A program made the translations under genes and the position numbers. Below, in pieces: positions 32,200 through 44,400 of a stretch of DNA of 64,000 bases. The notes beneath the pieces were generated by a model. It had not been told where the DNA came from. It was given only the letters and a program-made list of their open reading frames with translations, and made no database searches. How positions within the stretch are numbered: the first letter of the stretch is position 1; every line of letters starts with the position of its first letter. Source of the DNA: Lepidostoma basale (Eukaryota > Arthropoda > Insecta > Trichoptera > Lepidostomatidae); NCBI GenBank assembly GCA_022606425.2, contig JAHDVF020001468.1:930001-994000 (forward strand). The letters are read 5' to 3'.

Positions 32200-32400
32200 T
32201 ATTATAATAACATGGCTCAATGAAATTAATCAAATATTAAATGTCGGCCACTTGAAGAGTCGTACAAATCGACGTGCGTGCATGATATGACACGATGTAT
32301 GAATGTTGAGGATCGAGAGAAATATGTCAGAAACGAAAAGTCTGATGGTCTATTCTGCCTACCCCTTCGGGGAAACGGTGTGATTGTTGGTCAGTTAGTT
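32200..32400 (+). mobile_element. 3' end of (TTAG)n-tailed non-LTR family
   Basis: AAATCGACGTGCGTGCATGA, ACGATGTATGAATGTTGAGG and CTACCCCTTCGGGGAAACGG match 35690-35825; the tail is short (GGTCAGTTAGTT). Confidence 0.8.
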
Positions 32401-33620
32401 TATAAATATAAAAAATGCTGCCTTAAATTTTTCGGTATTCCCCTGTTTTACAGCATCGATTTAAATAATTATATTATTATCCAATATAATAAATTACTTA
32501 TTTTTGGTTAGAGAATAAGCATTTAATCTAAAACCGGAGATATATTACCAATACATAAAAAAATACTATGTGTCGGTCGATGGTTTTTCAAACGTTGTCA
32601 ATATTTTCATGTTTTTCAGCAATTATTTTTAAATAATCATTGTAAACATTAACTGCTGTTAATGGAAGCAATATCTTATGAACATTCCTCTCAACTCTTA
32701 TTTTGAAATGTGTAGTGATTGCACAGCATCGGTACACTTGATTTTTCTAGCATAGTAAGGGAAATGTTAACTTTGACCGCACATAATTATTTATTTTTAA
32801 AAGCAGTTATCTGTTATAATTTTTTATAAACCCTCTCAAACTCTTTATTTTTCCGTTTAGACAAGTTTCTAAGAAGCTTTTCTGTTTGTTCACCCACATC
32901 AAAGCCCAATTTAGTTGACCAATTTATTTTTCTAAAACATAATTTGAAGGTTCAGATTTCACCAAGGGAACTGTTCTTGACGTGACGTCAATCTATCCCG
33001 TGACTTGCAAATTATTTAGTTTGATTTTTTCTTTTGCTTTGTGTGTTTTATCATTAATCTCTCTCGCTATCCGTGCGCATGCCCACCTGTTCTTTTTTAC
33101 TATTTTTATCTCCTCGCTAAACTAAGAGGCACTCGAATAAACCTCTGGGGGACCCCTTCACTGAGACATAATGTAGTTACCCCCACTAGGATCCTCCCGG
33201 GTAGGTTCTCTCCCTTACCTCTACCATGTAAATACATCCATCTCTAACCCCGATTACATTACCGATAACTACCCCGATCCTCTTTTATTGCTTTAAAAAA
33301 ATATATTCTCGTATATTCGATATTGTTTTTTTTAATTCCTAACTACATACGTACACGTTTCATACTCAACTTAAGTGGAATTACTTGCTTGGTCGTACAT
33401 TAATCTCAATCAATATATTAGGATATACGCACTTCTCAGTAGCGCTAAGCAGAAGCTCCATTACAAACGGTTGCCAAGCCGGACATCCCAGTAAGGTGGT
33501 GATTATGTTGTAAATACTCTATATACTCGTAAATGTTCATGTTTTTGACAGTTTTTGAATAAACATTTCTTTGTATTAATAAAATGGGATATCTTATTTT
33601 TAGATTACCGTCATACCGTC
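32401..33620. other. Putative intron DNA, no gene seen
   Basis: Mostly AT-rich. 33040-33250 is richer in C and looks unlike its flanks but shows no exon structure. Confidence 0.4.
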
Positions 33621-33621
33621 A

Positions 33622-33885
33622 GACGACCTTTGTGGTCAAGTGGTAAGTGCTTCGACTGCCACACTGAGGGTCTCGGGTTCGATTCCCGGCGATGGTAGTG
33701 TGATTGTCACACTGTATTTGCTACCCATTTGGTCTGGTGTAGAATTCACGTGACGATAAAATGGCGATAGATTAGCTACCTACCACATGTCACGAGAATC
33801 AATATCGATAGCTATGCCCTCCACATCGATTTGACTCGCGCTGTAATGATGTAAAGAGTGATTCAACAAAATAATAATAATACTC
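33622..33885 (+). mobile_element. Intact tRNA-derived SINE, reference copy
   Basis: The tRNA-like head has an A box (TGGTCAAGTGG, 33633-33643) and a B box (GGTTCGATTCC, 33676-33686) about 33 bases apart, the spacing of an internal polymerase III promoter. The body continues GTGTGATTGTCACACTGT, AAAATGGCGATAGATTAGCT and CACATGTCACGAGAATC. It ends TGATTCAACAAAATAATAAT. There is no folded acceptor stem, so this is a SINE and not a tRNA gene. Confidence 0.9.
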
Positions 33886-34299
33886 CTAATATTAATATTT
33901 CTTTTTGTTGTCTTATGCCTTTAACCATTATTATTGTATTGTTGATTATCTTTGATAATTTTGTTTAAAATAATCGTTTGTTTTCCAGCCCTGAGCCATT
34001 AGTTTAGTTTATTATATTACATACACATCAGCACCAATGCCTGACACATTCACTTAAAATAATTATCATTTCGATAATTGGTTATTAATTTCATGTATCT
34101 GAAGTGGCCCACACGTATAATGGAGTTTATTATTGGTTCAGTAATCGGCTCACCTGCCACCTTAACAAAATTCGGCCCTGCGAAGTATTTAAATAGAACG
34201 TAAATCGCACAGAAAATTTGCAGAATACCTTGAAATTTAATCCAATTTCAACGTAATACCTTCTCCGGGAGGGTCTTGTTTATTTTATTGTGTAATGCC
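33886..34299. other. Putative intron DNA, no gene seen
   Basis: No feature is recognised. Confidence 0.45.
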
Positions 34300-34560
34300 A
34301 CCCGCGCTTCACGTCCGACCACTCGATCTATTTCCGAGTATATCCTCGACTCGTTCGCACGCCTGACCATGTAGAGTAGAGTTTATTCACAAACCGAAGA
34401 TCGAGTATATAAGTGTTAGTGTGGCGATATTTCTTGGAATCTGTTTGGTTGCCGGGTCAAATGCGCCGAACGGTCAGTGTGTTCCGAGACGTGAAGCGGA
34501 GCGCACGCGTTTGGGCTGCTCATATACTCGGTGATTCGAAAAATACTAGTTTTGCAGGAG
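34300..34560 (+). promoter_or_regulatory. Repeat-free, promoter-like island
   Basis: This stretch is GC-richer than its flanks and matches no repeat in the window. It contains GAGTATATAAGTGTTAGTG (TATA-like, near 34403) and, about 60 bases on, an ATG (34460) opening a short frame, MRRTVSVFRDVKRSARVW. No donor with the phase needed for the ORP exon at 41496 is visible. It could be an alternative promoter, a non-coding first exon or an enhancer. Confidence 0.3.
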
Positions 34561-35080
34561 TGTTTTTAAAATATTATTTTTATTATTGATTAATCGCAAA
34601 TTTACCATGTCGAAATTAGGAATAGGAAAGCCACTTTCGGGACAGTTTAAATACACGATAAAGAAATATAGTTTGTAATAACATCCTAGAGATAAACACC
34701 TGTAAGGATCAAATATTGTAATTGAAGCCAATTAAGGGGAAAAAAACGTATCATTATTCATATTAGTCTAACCCTTAGTCGCTTTTCTAAGGAAAAATCA
34801 ATAAACTAAATGTAATTTTAATGAATTTAATTTTTATAATCATTACAATTAAGCCGATAGCCTTTTTGTTAATAAAAAAACATGTTAATTTATTTCAATG
34901 TTTGAATATATGATTGTAACATTTTTTGGTTTTCCAATCAAAAAAATAATAAAATAAAAATATCTAGATTTTTTTTAAACGCACTGTCATTCATACTATT
35001 GCAAACGATCTCCCTGTTGTGAACGGACTCTACTTCTAGTAATAACTGCTAAACATTTTTTCTAAATACCACGACTTTCA
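34561..35080. other. AT-rich putative intron DNA, no gene seen
   Basis: No feature is recognised. Confidence 0.45.
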
Positions 35081-35114
35081 AATCCGGCGCTGTTATTCAC
35101 CCTTATCGAACTTA

Positions 35115-35241
35115 TTGAATGCAAATCCAGCGGAATGTGCGACGTGGCGTTCAATACGAATCGGCGGCGGTTGCGGAATAAGAAGTGAAATTTCAGTGCA
35201 AATCGAAGTGTCTGGGAACGGAGAAATGGATTTTTATTGTG
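35115..35241 (+). other. Exon-like open frame with strong donor
   Basis: An open frame from the ATG at 35115 (MNANPAECATWRSIRIGG...) runs into ATG GAT TTT TAT T followed by a strong donor, GTGAGT, at 35240. Composition is exon-like and the sequence is not repeated in the window. Its phase (one base left over) does not match the ORP exon at 41496, so if real it belongs to another transcript or is non-coding. Confidence 0.25.
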
Positions 35242-35371
35242 AGTCGAACGAAATGTACATACGTACGCGCAAGCTCCATGAAAAGCTGCATGAAATCTCC
35301 TGTGAATTAGGTGGGTTATGAACAGCTGTGTATAGATTTATAGACACATTTACATGATTGAAAAAGGTTTT

Positions 35372-35850
35372 TTTTGCGTTATGTACCCTTATGTATGGAA
35401 GCGAAGCATGAAACTGGCAAAAGAAGAAAGAAAGTAGAATAAATGCAGTAGAAATGAGATCTCTTAGACGAATGTGTGGATACTCTGTGTATGATAGAGT
35501 GTCGAATGAAAATATAAGAAGTGAATGCGGTGCGAATGATGGTGTTATGAACAAAATGGTTTGGACATATGGAAAGAATGAATGAAGAAAGAATGGTAAA
35601 AAAGATTATGTTCCCGATGTAAATGGAACTAGAAAAAGAGGAATACCGAGGAAAACGTGGCACGATCAAATAAATCAAATATTGAATGTCGGCCACGTGA
35701 GGAGTCAGAAATCGACGCGCGTGCATGACACGATGAATGAATGTTGAGGAAGCAACAGGAAAGAAAAGTGTGGCAGTCCATTCTTTCTGGCTTCCCCTTC
35801 GGGGAGACGGCGTGATGGTTAGTTTGTTAGTTTTAAAATTATATAAGCAA
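35372..35850 (+). mobile_element. Long copy of (TTAG)n-tailed non-LTR 3' region
   Basis: Matches the region coding 'ESRINAVEMRSLRRMCG' (AGTAGAATAAATGCAGTAGA) with frameshifts, through CGAGGAAAACGTGGCACGAT and GAAATCGACGCGCGTGCATG, to CTTCGGGGAGACGGCGTGAT and TTAGTTTGTTAG. It is a pseudogenised 5'-truncated insertion. Confidence 0.85.
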
Positions 35851-36030
35851 ATAACAGATTATTCTGGAATTATCTTACTTATTACATCATTACTGGCGAC
35901 CAGCTATTTGATCACCACAATTTGTACAATTTAGTCGTGAACGTGATAGCTAACTTTATCAATTATATTTTCAAGTGTATTTCTAACGTTTTCCGTATTT
36001 GAAACCTTGGGGCTCGTTAGAACTTTTAAA

Positions 36031-36132
36031 ACATGTAATTTGTACAACTTTTCGGGTATAGTAAATATGTAATTTGTATAACTTTTCGGGTATACTAGAT
36101 ATGTAATTTGTATAACTTTTCGGGTATACTAT
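36031..36132. repeat. 34-bp tandem repeat, three copies
   Basis: Three direct copies of a unit starting ATATGTAATTTGTATAACTT and ending GGGTATACTAG, differing by a few bases. Confidence 0.95.
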
Positions 36133-36654
36133 GTTAGAACCTCTATCTGGAATACAGCAAATTTTTAATGTTGTGCTTCCAATGATAAATTTTATTAAAA
36201 CGGTATATTATGAAAACTGTGTGGATACGGTCTCTGGTTATGTTATGTCGAATAGTTCAGTTTGCAGTGATAGTCATTCTAGTCCATTTCCGATATTCTT
36301 CGGCTTGCTTTAGATTCGTAGACCAATTTGCATTTCAATTATAATTAATTGACATTTCAATTAATAGACTTTGTAATTTCTACGGCGCCGTTTAACTAAC
36401 TCGTGCGCTCTTAAATAGTTTGATTGTACTCCTTCTATATATGGACCATTTAAAGATTCTTTCTATATTATGCAGGTTATCTTGTTTATATAACTTAGAC
36501 AGATGACCATGAATTTACATATAATATTATATTTTATAACAACGGGTAATATTATTTTTTATTCTTAAATATATAATGTTAATGCTTTTTGGCCGCTCCT
36601 TTTGATATTTCTTGTCATTATTTTTCATTATTTATTTACTTAAATTAGTACACA
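36133..36654. other. AT-rich putative intron DNA, no gene seen
   Basis: No feature is recognised. Confidence 0.5.
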
Positions 36655-37115
36655 TGTATCATATGTAAAACTAAAGTCTTCAACCAGTGCATCTTGCCAG
36701 TCATGACGTACGGAGCGGAGACGTGGACACTGCCAAAAGGACAAAAGGTCTACAGATTCAAGGGCGCCCAACGCGCCATGGAAAAAAAAAGCTAATGGAA
36801 TAACCTCGAGGGACAGAGATACGAATTTATTCGACAACAAACCAAGGTGACTGAGGTGGCTCTGAGGATAGACGGGCTGAAGTGGCGGTGGGCTGGCCAT
36901 ATCTGTCGGAGAACCGACAGCCGATGGGGAAGACGGGTTCTGGAGTGGAGACCGCGTACAGGATTCCGTAGAGTTGGACGTCCCCCTGCCCGCTGGACCG
37001 ACGATCTGAAAAGAATTGCTGGACATGGGTGGATGGAAGCGGCAATGGATAGGGGGCGGTGGCGTGCTACAAGAGAGGCCTACGTTTAGCAGTGGATGAC
37101 AGACGACGACATGAC
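36655..37115 (+). mobile_element. Non-LTR RT C-terminal fragment, 'WAGHI' family
   Basis: The plus strand encodes 'FNQCILPVMTYGAETWTLPK', a frame change near 36793, then 'LKWRWAGHICRRTDSRWGRR', 'RVGRPPARWTDDLKRIAG' and 'WRATREAYV'. The 'LPVMTYGAETW' block is the conserved part after the RT thumb. Dead, 5'-truncated copy; paralogue of 28205-28520. Confidence 0.85.
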
Positions 37116-37705
37116 GATGATGTATCATATGTTCTAATAAAACGTTAACAATTAAAATAAAATCCACATACTTGTTATAAGGTTACAATTTAGTTACATA
37201 TTTACTAAATTCTATTCTGAATTTGCTCATACTCTTCTCACTTCTGACATCCTCCGTCTGAAATGTTGGGAATCACGAAAAAGTAAATAGTTTCAAGAAT
37301 TTTATAAATGGTAATGTAGAATATGGTTTTATTATATGATCACAAGTGATAATTTTATACGTGAACTTGTAGAATACATCATATTGAATTAATCAATATG
37401 GATTTCCACCCCGGGATTTCTGTAGAAATATTATACTATCATAAATTGTAATATTTGAATGAATATCAAATACGTGCTATACTATTTATTATTATCTATC
37501 ACGTGTCATCTCGAGATACATAACAGTTTATATTGAAAATCATTATAATCAAATTCAATAGAAAATTAATTCGGGAAATATCACATATTGATAAATCGTT
37601 TCTACTTCGGTGTGTTGCCACATTCTTTAGCTATATTTTCAAACACCATATTTATATTTGAATAATTATAATTATACTTTGTATTACAACACTTTTTATT
37701 TTCAC
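37116..37705. other. AT-rich putative intron DNA, no gene seen
   Basis: No feature is recognised. Confidence 0.5.
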
Positions 37706-37709
37706 TGAA

Positions 37710-37749
37710 CTCAGACATGTTTCGGTTACAAGTAACCTTTATTAATGTA
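37710..37749 (-). ncRNA. Hammerhead-like motif, ACATGT type
   Basis: From 37749 downward: ACA, a decayed core TTAATAA, then the hairpin GGTTAC TT GTAACC (six pairs), GAAACATGTC and TGAG. Two pairs of helix I (A-T, C-G) can form. The repeat continues as AAATAAAAAGTGTTGTAA. The core is too changed for likely activity. Confidence 0.45.
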
Positions 37750-38024
37750 TACAATTTTAACAGTCAAATAAAACAGAGCAGTCACTTATATACTAAATGG
37801 AGATCGAGTTATGTATAAAAGTGGAAAGGGTATCCTTAGGATTGAGGAGAGAGGAGATGTAATGGGAACATATCGAGTGGAAGGGGTATAATTAGGATTG
37901 AGAAGAGGGTGGATGTAACGGTAACATATCGAGTATGGGAATTGAATTTAAATTTATAATAATTAGTTATTTATTATATTTTCATTCTTTTTGATGGCTT
38001 TTTTAATTTCTAAATTGTTTAAAG

Positions 38025-38044
38025 TTAGGTTAGGTTAGGTTAGG
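38025..38044. repeat. (TTAGG)4 short tandem repeat
   Basis: Four perfect units of the insect telomere motif. The array is short and interstitial, and I see no subtelomeric element next to it. Confidence 0.9.
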
Positions 38045-38990
38045 TTTTATTATTGATATGCAAAATTTCAATGCTGTTTTCTTTATTAAATGTATGATTA
38101 TTTTCAATTAAATGGTTAGCGAACTCCGAAAAATTATTATTAGAAATGCATCTAAGATATTATTTCATTCTTATGTTAAAATTATGCGTTGTTATATAGA
38201 AGAAAAACCATATTTATACTTTATGAAAAGTTTTTATTAAGCTGCCATTTTTCTTTGTTCTTTTCTTATTTTGAATTTTAAATTAAACCGAATTGCTTTT
38301 ATTTTGGATTATAAGATAAGCTATTTTATTTATGCCGTCTTGTAGACACCATGAATTATTTATTACACTCAAATCTTTCATTAACTTTTCACAGCTTTCA
38401 AAGTTATTTCTCCTCGCATAGTTCGTTAACGTTTGTATTTCTCTCGGACGGAATTACGAAATATAACAACGGCTGTAGACCAGTTACGTAATAATATTTT
38501 CCGATCCTGAGTAATGTATTTAGGATAAGTCATATTTCACAGCAGTAATGGGGTGCCCTGGTGGGAGGGTGTTCCAACTTTTTACTTTCCTCGCGTGATT
38601 TAGATTCCTTTGGCGAATTTCCAATTTCCCCGCACCTCACATGTTCCGTGTACGTTTTATACGGCGTAAACTGTTATTCCCGCTTGACACGGTACTGAAA
38701 TTATTGTGACGTCACGTTTTTAGGTCTCAATTTTTTTTTTTTACTAATTTCGCGAAAATTTTATTTTAGGGGTAATTGGCATACTGACTGCGGTGTACCC
38801 ACTTTACTGATTCATATCAAAGTAGCTTTCATCGTGCAACGTAACCACCTGCCAGTGAATATTAATATCTCCAATTGGGTCCCAAAATAAATATTCACAT
38901 ATGAATAGTAATTTTTTTAGCATATATCAACGACGACTAAAGAATGTAAAAATATATAATCAATTATTGTTCAAAAATGTCATAAAAGTA
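38045..38990. other. Putative intron DNA, no gene seen
   Basis: No exon or recognised repeat. Confidence 0.45.
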
Positions 38991-38999
38991 TTAAAACAT

Positions 39000-39165
39000 A
39001 ATAATTTTTGGTTCTTGAACAATGATGTAAAAATCCATATTAAATAATTAATACGAATGAAAACGTCAGTTTTCTAGAAGTTTTATTATATTTTATGGGA
39101 ATGACATGTTTCGCCCTTCTAAGGCATTATCAAATGTGTCGAAACTTCAATTCGTTGCAAGTATA
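39000..39165 (-). mobile_element. Hammerhead-bearing repeat, ACATGT type
   Basis: On the minus strand (39137-39100): CAT, TTGATAA, T, hairpin with GCC/GGC ends, GAAACATGTC, ATTCC. The body (AAACTTCTAGAAAACTGACG, then TATTAATTATTTAATATGGA) matches 12426-12495 and 42740-42857. Confidence 0.6.
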
Positions 39166-39499
39166 CACTAGTAGGTAAATGGAGCAGAATATGGGTAGAT
39201 TCAGAAATATTGGAAAGTGTTACTTGGAACTCGTTAAGAAATTTTTTGACAATGGTTACATAGTTAGGGGATACTAAATGATATTATATAAATCAAAAAT
39301 AAGTTATTTGAGGTGGGACGAAATAAAGTGTTTCTAAGAAAAACATATTTTTACAAATGATTTTACATATTTCAAGGTGACTAATGATTCTAAGTATTAT
39401 ATATAAAATAAAATCGCCACCCTGTGTGCGTAGACTCAATTGATGTATTCTTCTCTTCTGCATCTGAAATGTGAAATAGATACAGATAATTGTTTCTAA

Positions 39500-39790
39500 C
39501 AAACTTCATCTTCATCTCGACGCTACATACCGGTGTGGTATTTGGCCTCCTCCACAACAGTCATCTACTGGTTCCTGTTCTTGGCCGTCTCAATCAATTC
39601 TCCAGATGTTTCAAATTTCTCCCAGTCCTCTTCCACGCAGTAGGCCAATTTATTACTTGGTCTGCCTCTTGGTCTCTTTTCGCGAGTCACCTGGACATCA
39701 TTTTCGGTGATCTACCCTCTATCATTCTTTCTACATAGCCAGCCCACCGTAGGCGTTGAGATTTACAAAATCTCACCACTGTTTCCTGAT
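39500..39790 (-). mobile_element. Probable non-LTR 3' fragment
   Basis: Plus-strand blocks TTGGTCTGCCTCTTGGTCTC and CTTTCTACATAGCCAGCCCA read on the minus strand as 'RPRGRP' and 'WAGYVER'-like remnants typical of an RT C-terminus. Confidence 0.55.
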
Positions 39791-39989
39791 TAATCAAATC
39801 AAATCAGTTTATTAAATCAAAAGACATTACAAACAGCAAAATGTTTAAGGCATCTATTGAGTACAGGTAGAATATTATAAAAATACAGCATATTCTCGTG
39901 TAAATTTTACAACTAATACTTAATATTTTGTAGATCGATTTAATATCCTCAAGTGGAATAACTAAAGGCACAAGTGGAATAAAAAACGA

Positions 39990-40440
39990 ATCGTATATTA
40001 TAAACTTCTTCTTCTTCCTTGTTGTATACCTATGTGGTATGTTCTCCAGAGTATTGCTCCACCTGGGAGGTAGACTCCCAGCTGTCCTTCCATCTTTTAG
40101 GAGGTCTTCCACGAGGACGAGTCCCATGAGGCTGATTATGTAATGTAATATAGGGGAGTCTGGTGGTGTCCATTCCTTTTTTCGCTGTCTGCTCCATCTT
40201 ATAATATCCTCAATCTCACATATCTCTCTTATTCTGGTGTTCCTCGCGCGATCTCTCAGTGTCTTGCCTGCTATCGTCCTCGGTGTCTTCATCTCGGAAG
40301 TCCTCAAAATTTGTTGGGTCCTTATTGTGTCTGACCTTGCTTCGACGCCATTTGTTATTATTGATCTTACGCATGCTTTATAGATTATTATCTTACTCTT
40401 AATGGCCATGTCTTTGTTTTTCCATCTTATAACCAAAAAT
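39990..40440 (-). mobile_element. Non-LTR RT C-terminal fragment, long copy
   Basis: The minus-strand frame encodes 'IIYKACVRSIITNGVEARSD', 'MKTPRTIAGKTLRDRARNTR' and 'EIEDIIRWSRQRKKEW', then a diverged end. It is the same family as 13895-14420. The (GAA)n tail is at about 40008. Confidence 0.8.
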
Positions 40441-40512
40441 GTATATGTTTCTTTTTTTATATACTTTGTATACAACACTCACATTTATTAATAAAATAAA
40501 ATAAAAATAAAA

Positions 40513-40552
40513 TATCAAACATGTTTCGAACTAACCAGCCCTTCATGAATGA
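40513..40552 (-). ncRNA. Degraded hammerhead-like motif
   Basis: From 40552 downward: a decayed core (ATTCATGA), a weak hairpin around GGCTGGTTAGTT, GAAACATGTT, then TGATATTTT. The repeat body (AAATAAAATATCAAACATG) resembles the 8549-8870 element. Confidence 0.35.
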
Positions 40553-40725
40553 TATTATATAAATAAAGTATAGAAAAAGAAACATTAAACATCTACAGCA
40601 CAAAGTTATGGCGAACATAGAAGAAAAAAAATATTGATGTAATTTACAAAGAACTTCTACCAATACATTTCAATTATCACCATTGTTATTATCACCAACA
40701 TGTTGTAGTGCTTTTGGTGTACGAG

Positions 40726-41299
40726 CAGTGGCGGTACTTCCATATAAGCCGAAAAGGCGGGCTTGCCTTAAAAAATCTATAATAAAACGACGTTTATTGC
40801 GCGTTTGAGCCATCTACGAATAAAATGATACTTTAAAATTTCGCTCGAGTTAAAGCTATTTAATTCGTTGCGTTGCAAATGACATAAGTGTATGTTTTGT
40901 TCCACTCGTACGCACCGTATTTTATTTCACGCATACGTACCGTTGAGATGCCCGCGAAATCGCCTATGTCCACATGTTTTCTTTCTTGTTTTCGATGGGC
41001 TTCACAGGCTTGCAAAATGTAAAAGGGTCCTTGTCGCACTTATGTATTTTTGGCTTGTAATCATATATCTAGGTGCATATATACCAGAAGATATCTAGAA
41101 TTTTTTGTATGGATGTGAAGCCGGGCTTTATCACTCTGAAGTATGTTACTATTCGATGTATCACGAACTTCATTTCTATTGTCTGAATGTTATCTGTCAT
41201 TTACGTTATATGCGGAAATGTTGTGAAAAGAAGGATTATGTAATTTCTTTATAAATATTTATTTATAATTCCTTGGCTTGCCTTACTGGCTGACCACTG
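40726..41299. mobile_element. hAT-like non-autonomous transposon, 574 bp
   Basis: Starts CAGTGGCGGTACTTCC and ends with the inverse CACTG (GGCTGACCACTG). It is flanked by a perfect 8-bp duplication TGTACGAG (40718-40725 and 41300-41307). Ends of the CAG type with 8-bp duplications are typical of hAT elements. No transposase frame. The same terminus occurs at 44850-45098. It lies about 200 bp upstream of the first secure ORP exon. Confidence 0.85.
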
Positions 41300-41495
41300 T
41301 GTACGAGTACTATCCACGTTGACTCATGGAATGCCTAGAATTTTTATAAGTCAAAACACTGTTTTTTCCTTGTTTTCGAAACATGTTGAGATGAATATAA
41401 CTGAAAGTAGATGCAACAGAAATTCAAAGTAATGTAACTGCAGCGTTATTGCTTTGTTCATAAAATGTTAAGAGATGTCCTCTTTTTGTCCGCAG

Positions 41496-44400
41496 GAGCT
41501 CGCTCCCGGTGCCTATGTTCAGCCGCAATGACTTCTCCCTGTGGTCTGTACTGAAGAACTGTATCGGCAAGGAGCTGAGCAAGATCACCATGCCGGTGGT
41601 GTTCAACGAGCCGCTGTCCTTCCTGCAGCGCATGCTGGAGTACCTGGAGTACGCGCGCCTGCTGCGCCTGGCCGCCGAGCAGGAGGACCCCGTCATGCGC
41701 ATGCGCTACATCGCCGGTTAGTTCATACCCAAGTTGCTACTTACAATACTAAACAACGATACATCATGTTCCCAAAGCCACCAAGAAATACTAACGACAA
41801 TCGTCGTTGTCTAAAAGAAGACTAATAAATGCTCCAATTTAAATCATTTCTATTTATTCTAGATTTTCTGCTTAATGCTTACATCTAGTCTCAATAGATG
41901 GCGCTAGTGTAGACTAAATTAAAACATGTGAAATTTTTTTCAACATGGTAGCATATATACAACTTTCAAAAATAATGGTCAGACATGGTGTTCGTAAGAA
42001 GGGCGGAATGGGGAATGTTGTATTACATAAAGCGATCCCTTAACCCAAAGATAGGTCATAAGTCCTGTAAACGCCTCGACCACCATATTCGGTTTCCAAA
42101 TAATTTACATCTTCGTCTCTATTGAGATACAATTAATTCTTAATAAATAGTTTATCAAACAACCTTCGCAACAAAGTGGCAACAGCTATAAATGGCAGAC
42201 TGAAGGTCCCGGGTTCAATTCCCGGCTATGACTGCGAAAATAAAATTCTCACGCTGTCTTTGGTCTGATAGAATTCACGTGACAGTAAAAATGGTGATAG
42301 ACTAGCTACCAATCACATGTCATGAGAATCAATGTCAAAAAAAATGTATACCGTAACTGAATTCAAATAACCTGTTGCATACAAAAAGGTGAAAAGCAGC
42401 GGAAAACTATCACATTTAAAAGGCTTAAATGGCATCCCAAGAACCAGCAAAGATATTAATAGACTTTACTTCCCTAAAGATTTTTAAAAAATGCTCATCT
42501 CGCTCGTACGGTCATATAAATAAGCAAGACAATTAGAGATAGCGGAAATCCACGCGATATTTTTTTCACACACATTCCCTATGCAAAGACATTTTATAAT
42601 ATAAGGAATAACATGACTCACATGAAATATAATAGAACTTCTAGAAAACTAATGTTTTTATTAATATTGCATAATAAATATAAAATTTTATATCATTGTA
42701 GAAGAAACAATAATATTTGTTTTATTTATCATTTTCTGGACAATGATGCAAAACTCCATATTAAATAATTAATCCGAATGAAAACGTCAGTTTTCTAGAA
42801 GTTTTATTATATTTTATGGGAATGACATGTTTCACACTTCTAAGGCATTATCAAATGTCTTGCATTTGATAATGCCTTGAAAACTGATGTTTTCATTCGT
42901 ATTAGTTATTTAATTTTTTTGTTTTGTATTTAACTTATATTCACTCTTATGAAAAACTTTTAATCGACATCCTGACAAAGTGTTTCATAGTAAAGATTTT
43001 TAATGTAAAAATTTATAATACATATATTTGGCGCTGCAGGTTTCGCAGTAAGCGCACTGGCCTCTAACCGCGAGCGTCTAGGCAAGCCCTTCAACCCGCT
43101 GCTGGGCGAGACGTACGAGCTGCAGCGGCCGGAGTTCCGCGCCGTGGCGGAGCAAGTGTCCCACCACCCGCCAGTGTCAGCCTTCCACGCTGACAGCCCC
43201 CACTTCATCTTCCACGGCTTTGTGCACCCCAAGCTGCGCTTCTGGGGCAAGAGCGTGGAGATACAGCCCAAGGGGCAGGTCACCGTCGAGCTGCCCAGGT
43301 ATATTTAATCAATATTCAACTTTATTTAGATAATTTTAATAATTTCACTGAAATCACTTGATAGAAGTTCATTTTGAGTAATAATTATATAAATTTGTTT
43401 TTAACGACTACTTTTACTTCTGTCAGGAACCAGTTTCACCAGACTCGCTGTCAAAATAGAAACAAAAATGGAAGTAATTATTAAAAACATTGTTTTATTG
43501 AATTATTATTAAACTTTAATCAAATAATTTTAAATCTTTTAGTGAAAACCATTGTTTTCCCCACCCTTTTCATATCTATTAAAAATAAGAACCTTTTTTA
43601 GGTTATCTACCATATTTATTTACATTTACGAATGTCATAAATAATCTCGGGAAGATTAAGAGGAATCTCGGGATATAGCAGTGTCACAGTTCATCCTCTC
43701 TGCTTACCCCTCCAGATGGGCATTATGATTAGTTAGTTTTTTATATATATTAAACACCTATAATTAACACTGTAACTTCAGTCATGTGAATAAAAATTTA
43801 TTAACATGACCTTTCAATTAATTTTTTTTTTTTGCTTGTATACAACAGATCGTTTGAACCCAATTGCTCTGTATACAATTTATTTTTTAGCTATTATATT
43901 GATTCTCATGACATGTGATAGGTAGCCAATCTATCGCAATTTTATTGTTACGTGAATCCTACACCAGACCAAAGACAGTGTGACAATCACACTACCGAAC
44001 TGATCGAACCCAGGACCCTCTGCATGAAAGTCAGAGCTCTTACCACTCTGCCACTAAGGTCGACTTTTCACATACTCGTAAACTGTCTACTGATTTTGTG
44101 TTTAATTTTTTTTTTTTTTTTGTTTGTTAATTGATTTAGTCAATTCAATAATTTTGCAATAATCAATTGCTAATAAACGTATACAGTAATTGGGTCCAAA
44201 TAACCTGTTGTATTTAAAAATGTGGAAATCAACGGGAAACTACCACATTAGAAAGGCTCAAGTGGCATCCTCAAGAATGAATGGCGTCCCAAAGATTCAG
44301 CAAAGCTGTAAATAGACTTTACTGCAAACTAATCTATCGAATCGAAACTTTAAAAAAATGATAGAATTTGGATGAAAAGAAGTCATTACTACAATTATTT

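Noticed and set aside
33622..33705. tRNA gene
   Set aside because: A and B boxes are present, but no cloverleaf with acceptor stem closes, and the sequence continues as a SINE with many copies.
34460..34590. Alternative coding first exon for the ORP gene
   Set aside because: No donor gives the two-base phase that the exon at 41496 requires.
36131..36313. 60-codon frame after the tandem repeat
   Set aside because: No homologous motif, codon signal or splice context.
38025..38044. Interstitial telomere
   Set aside because: Only four TTAGG units; such short runs are common by chance and no telomeric retrotransposon is beside them.
41541..41825. 94-codon plus frame overlapping the ORP exon
   Set aside because: Out-of-frame shadow of the ORP exon and downstream intron.
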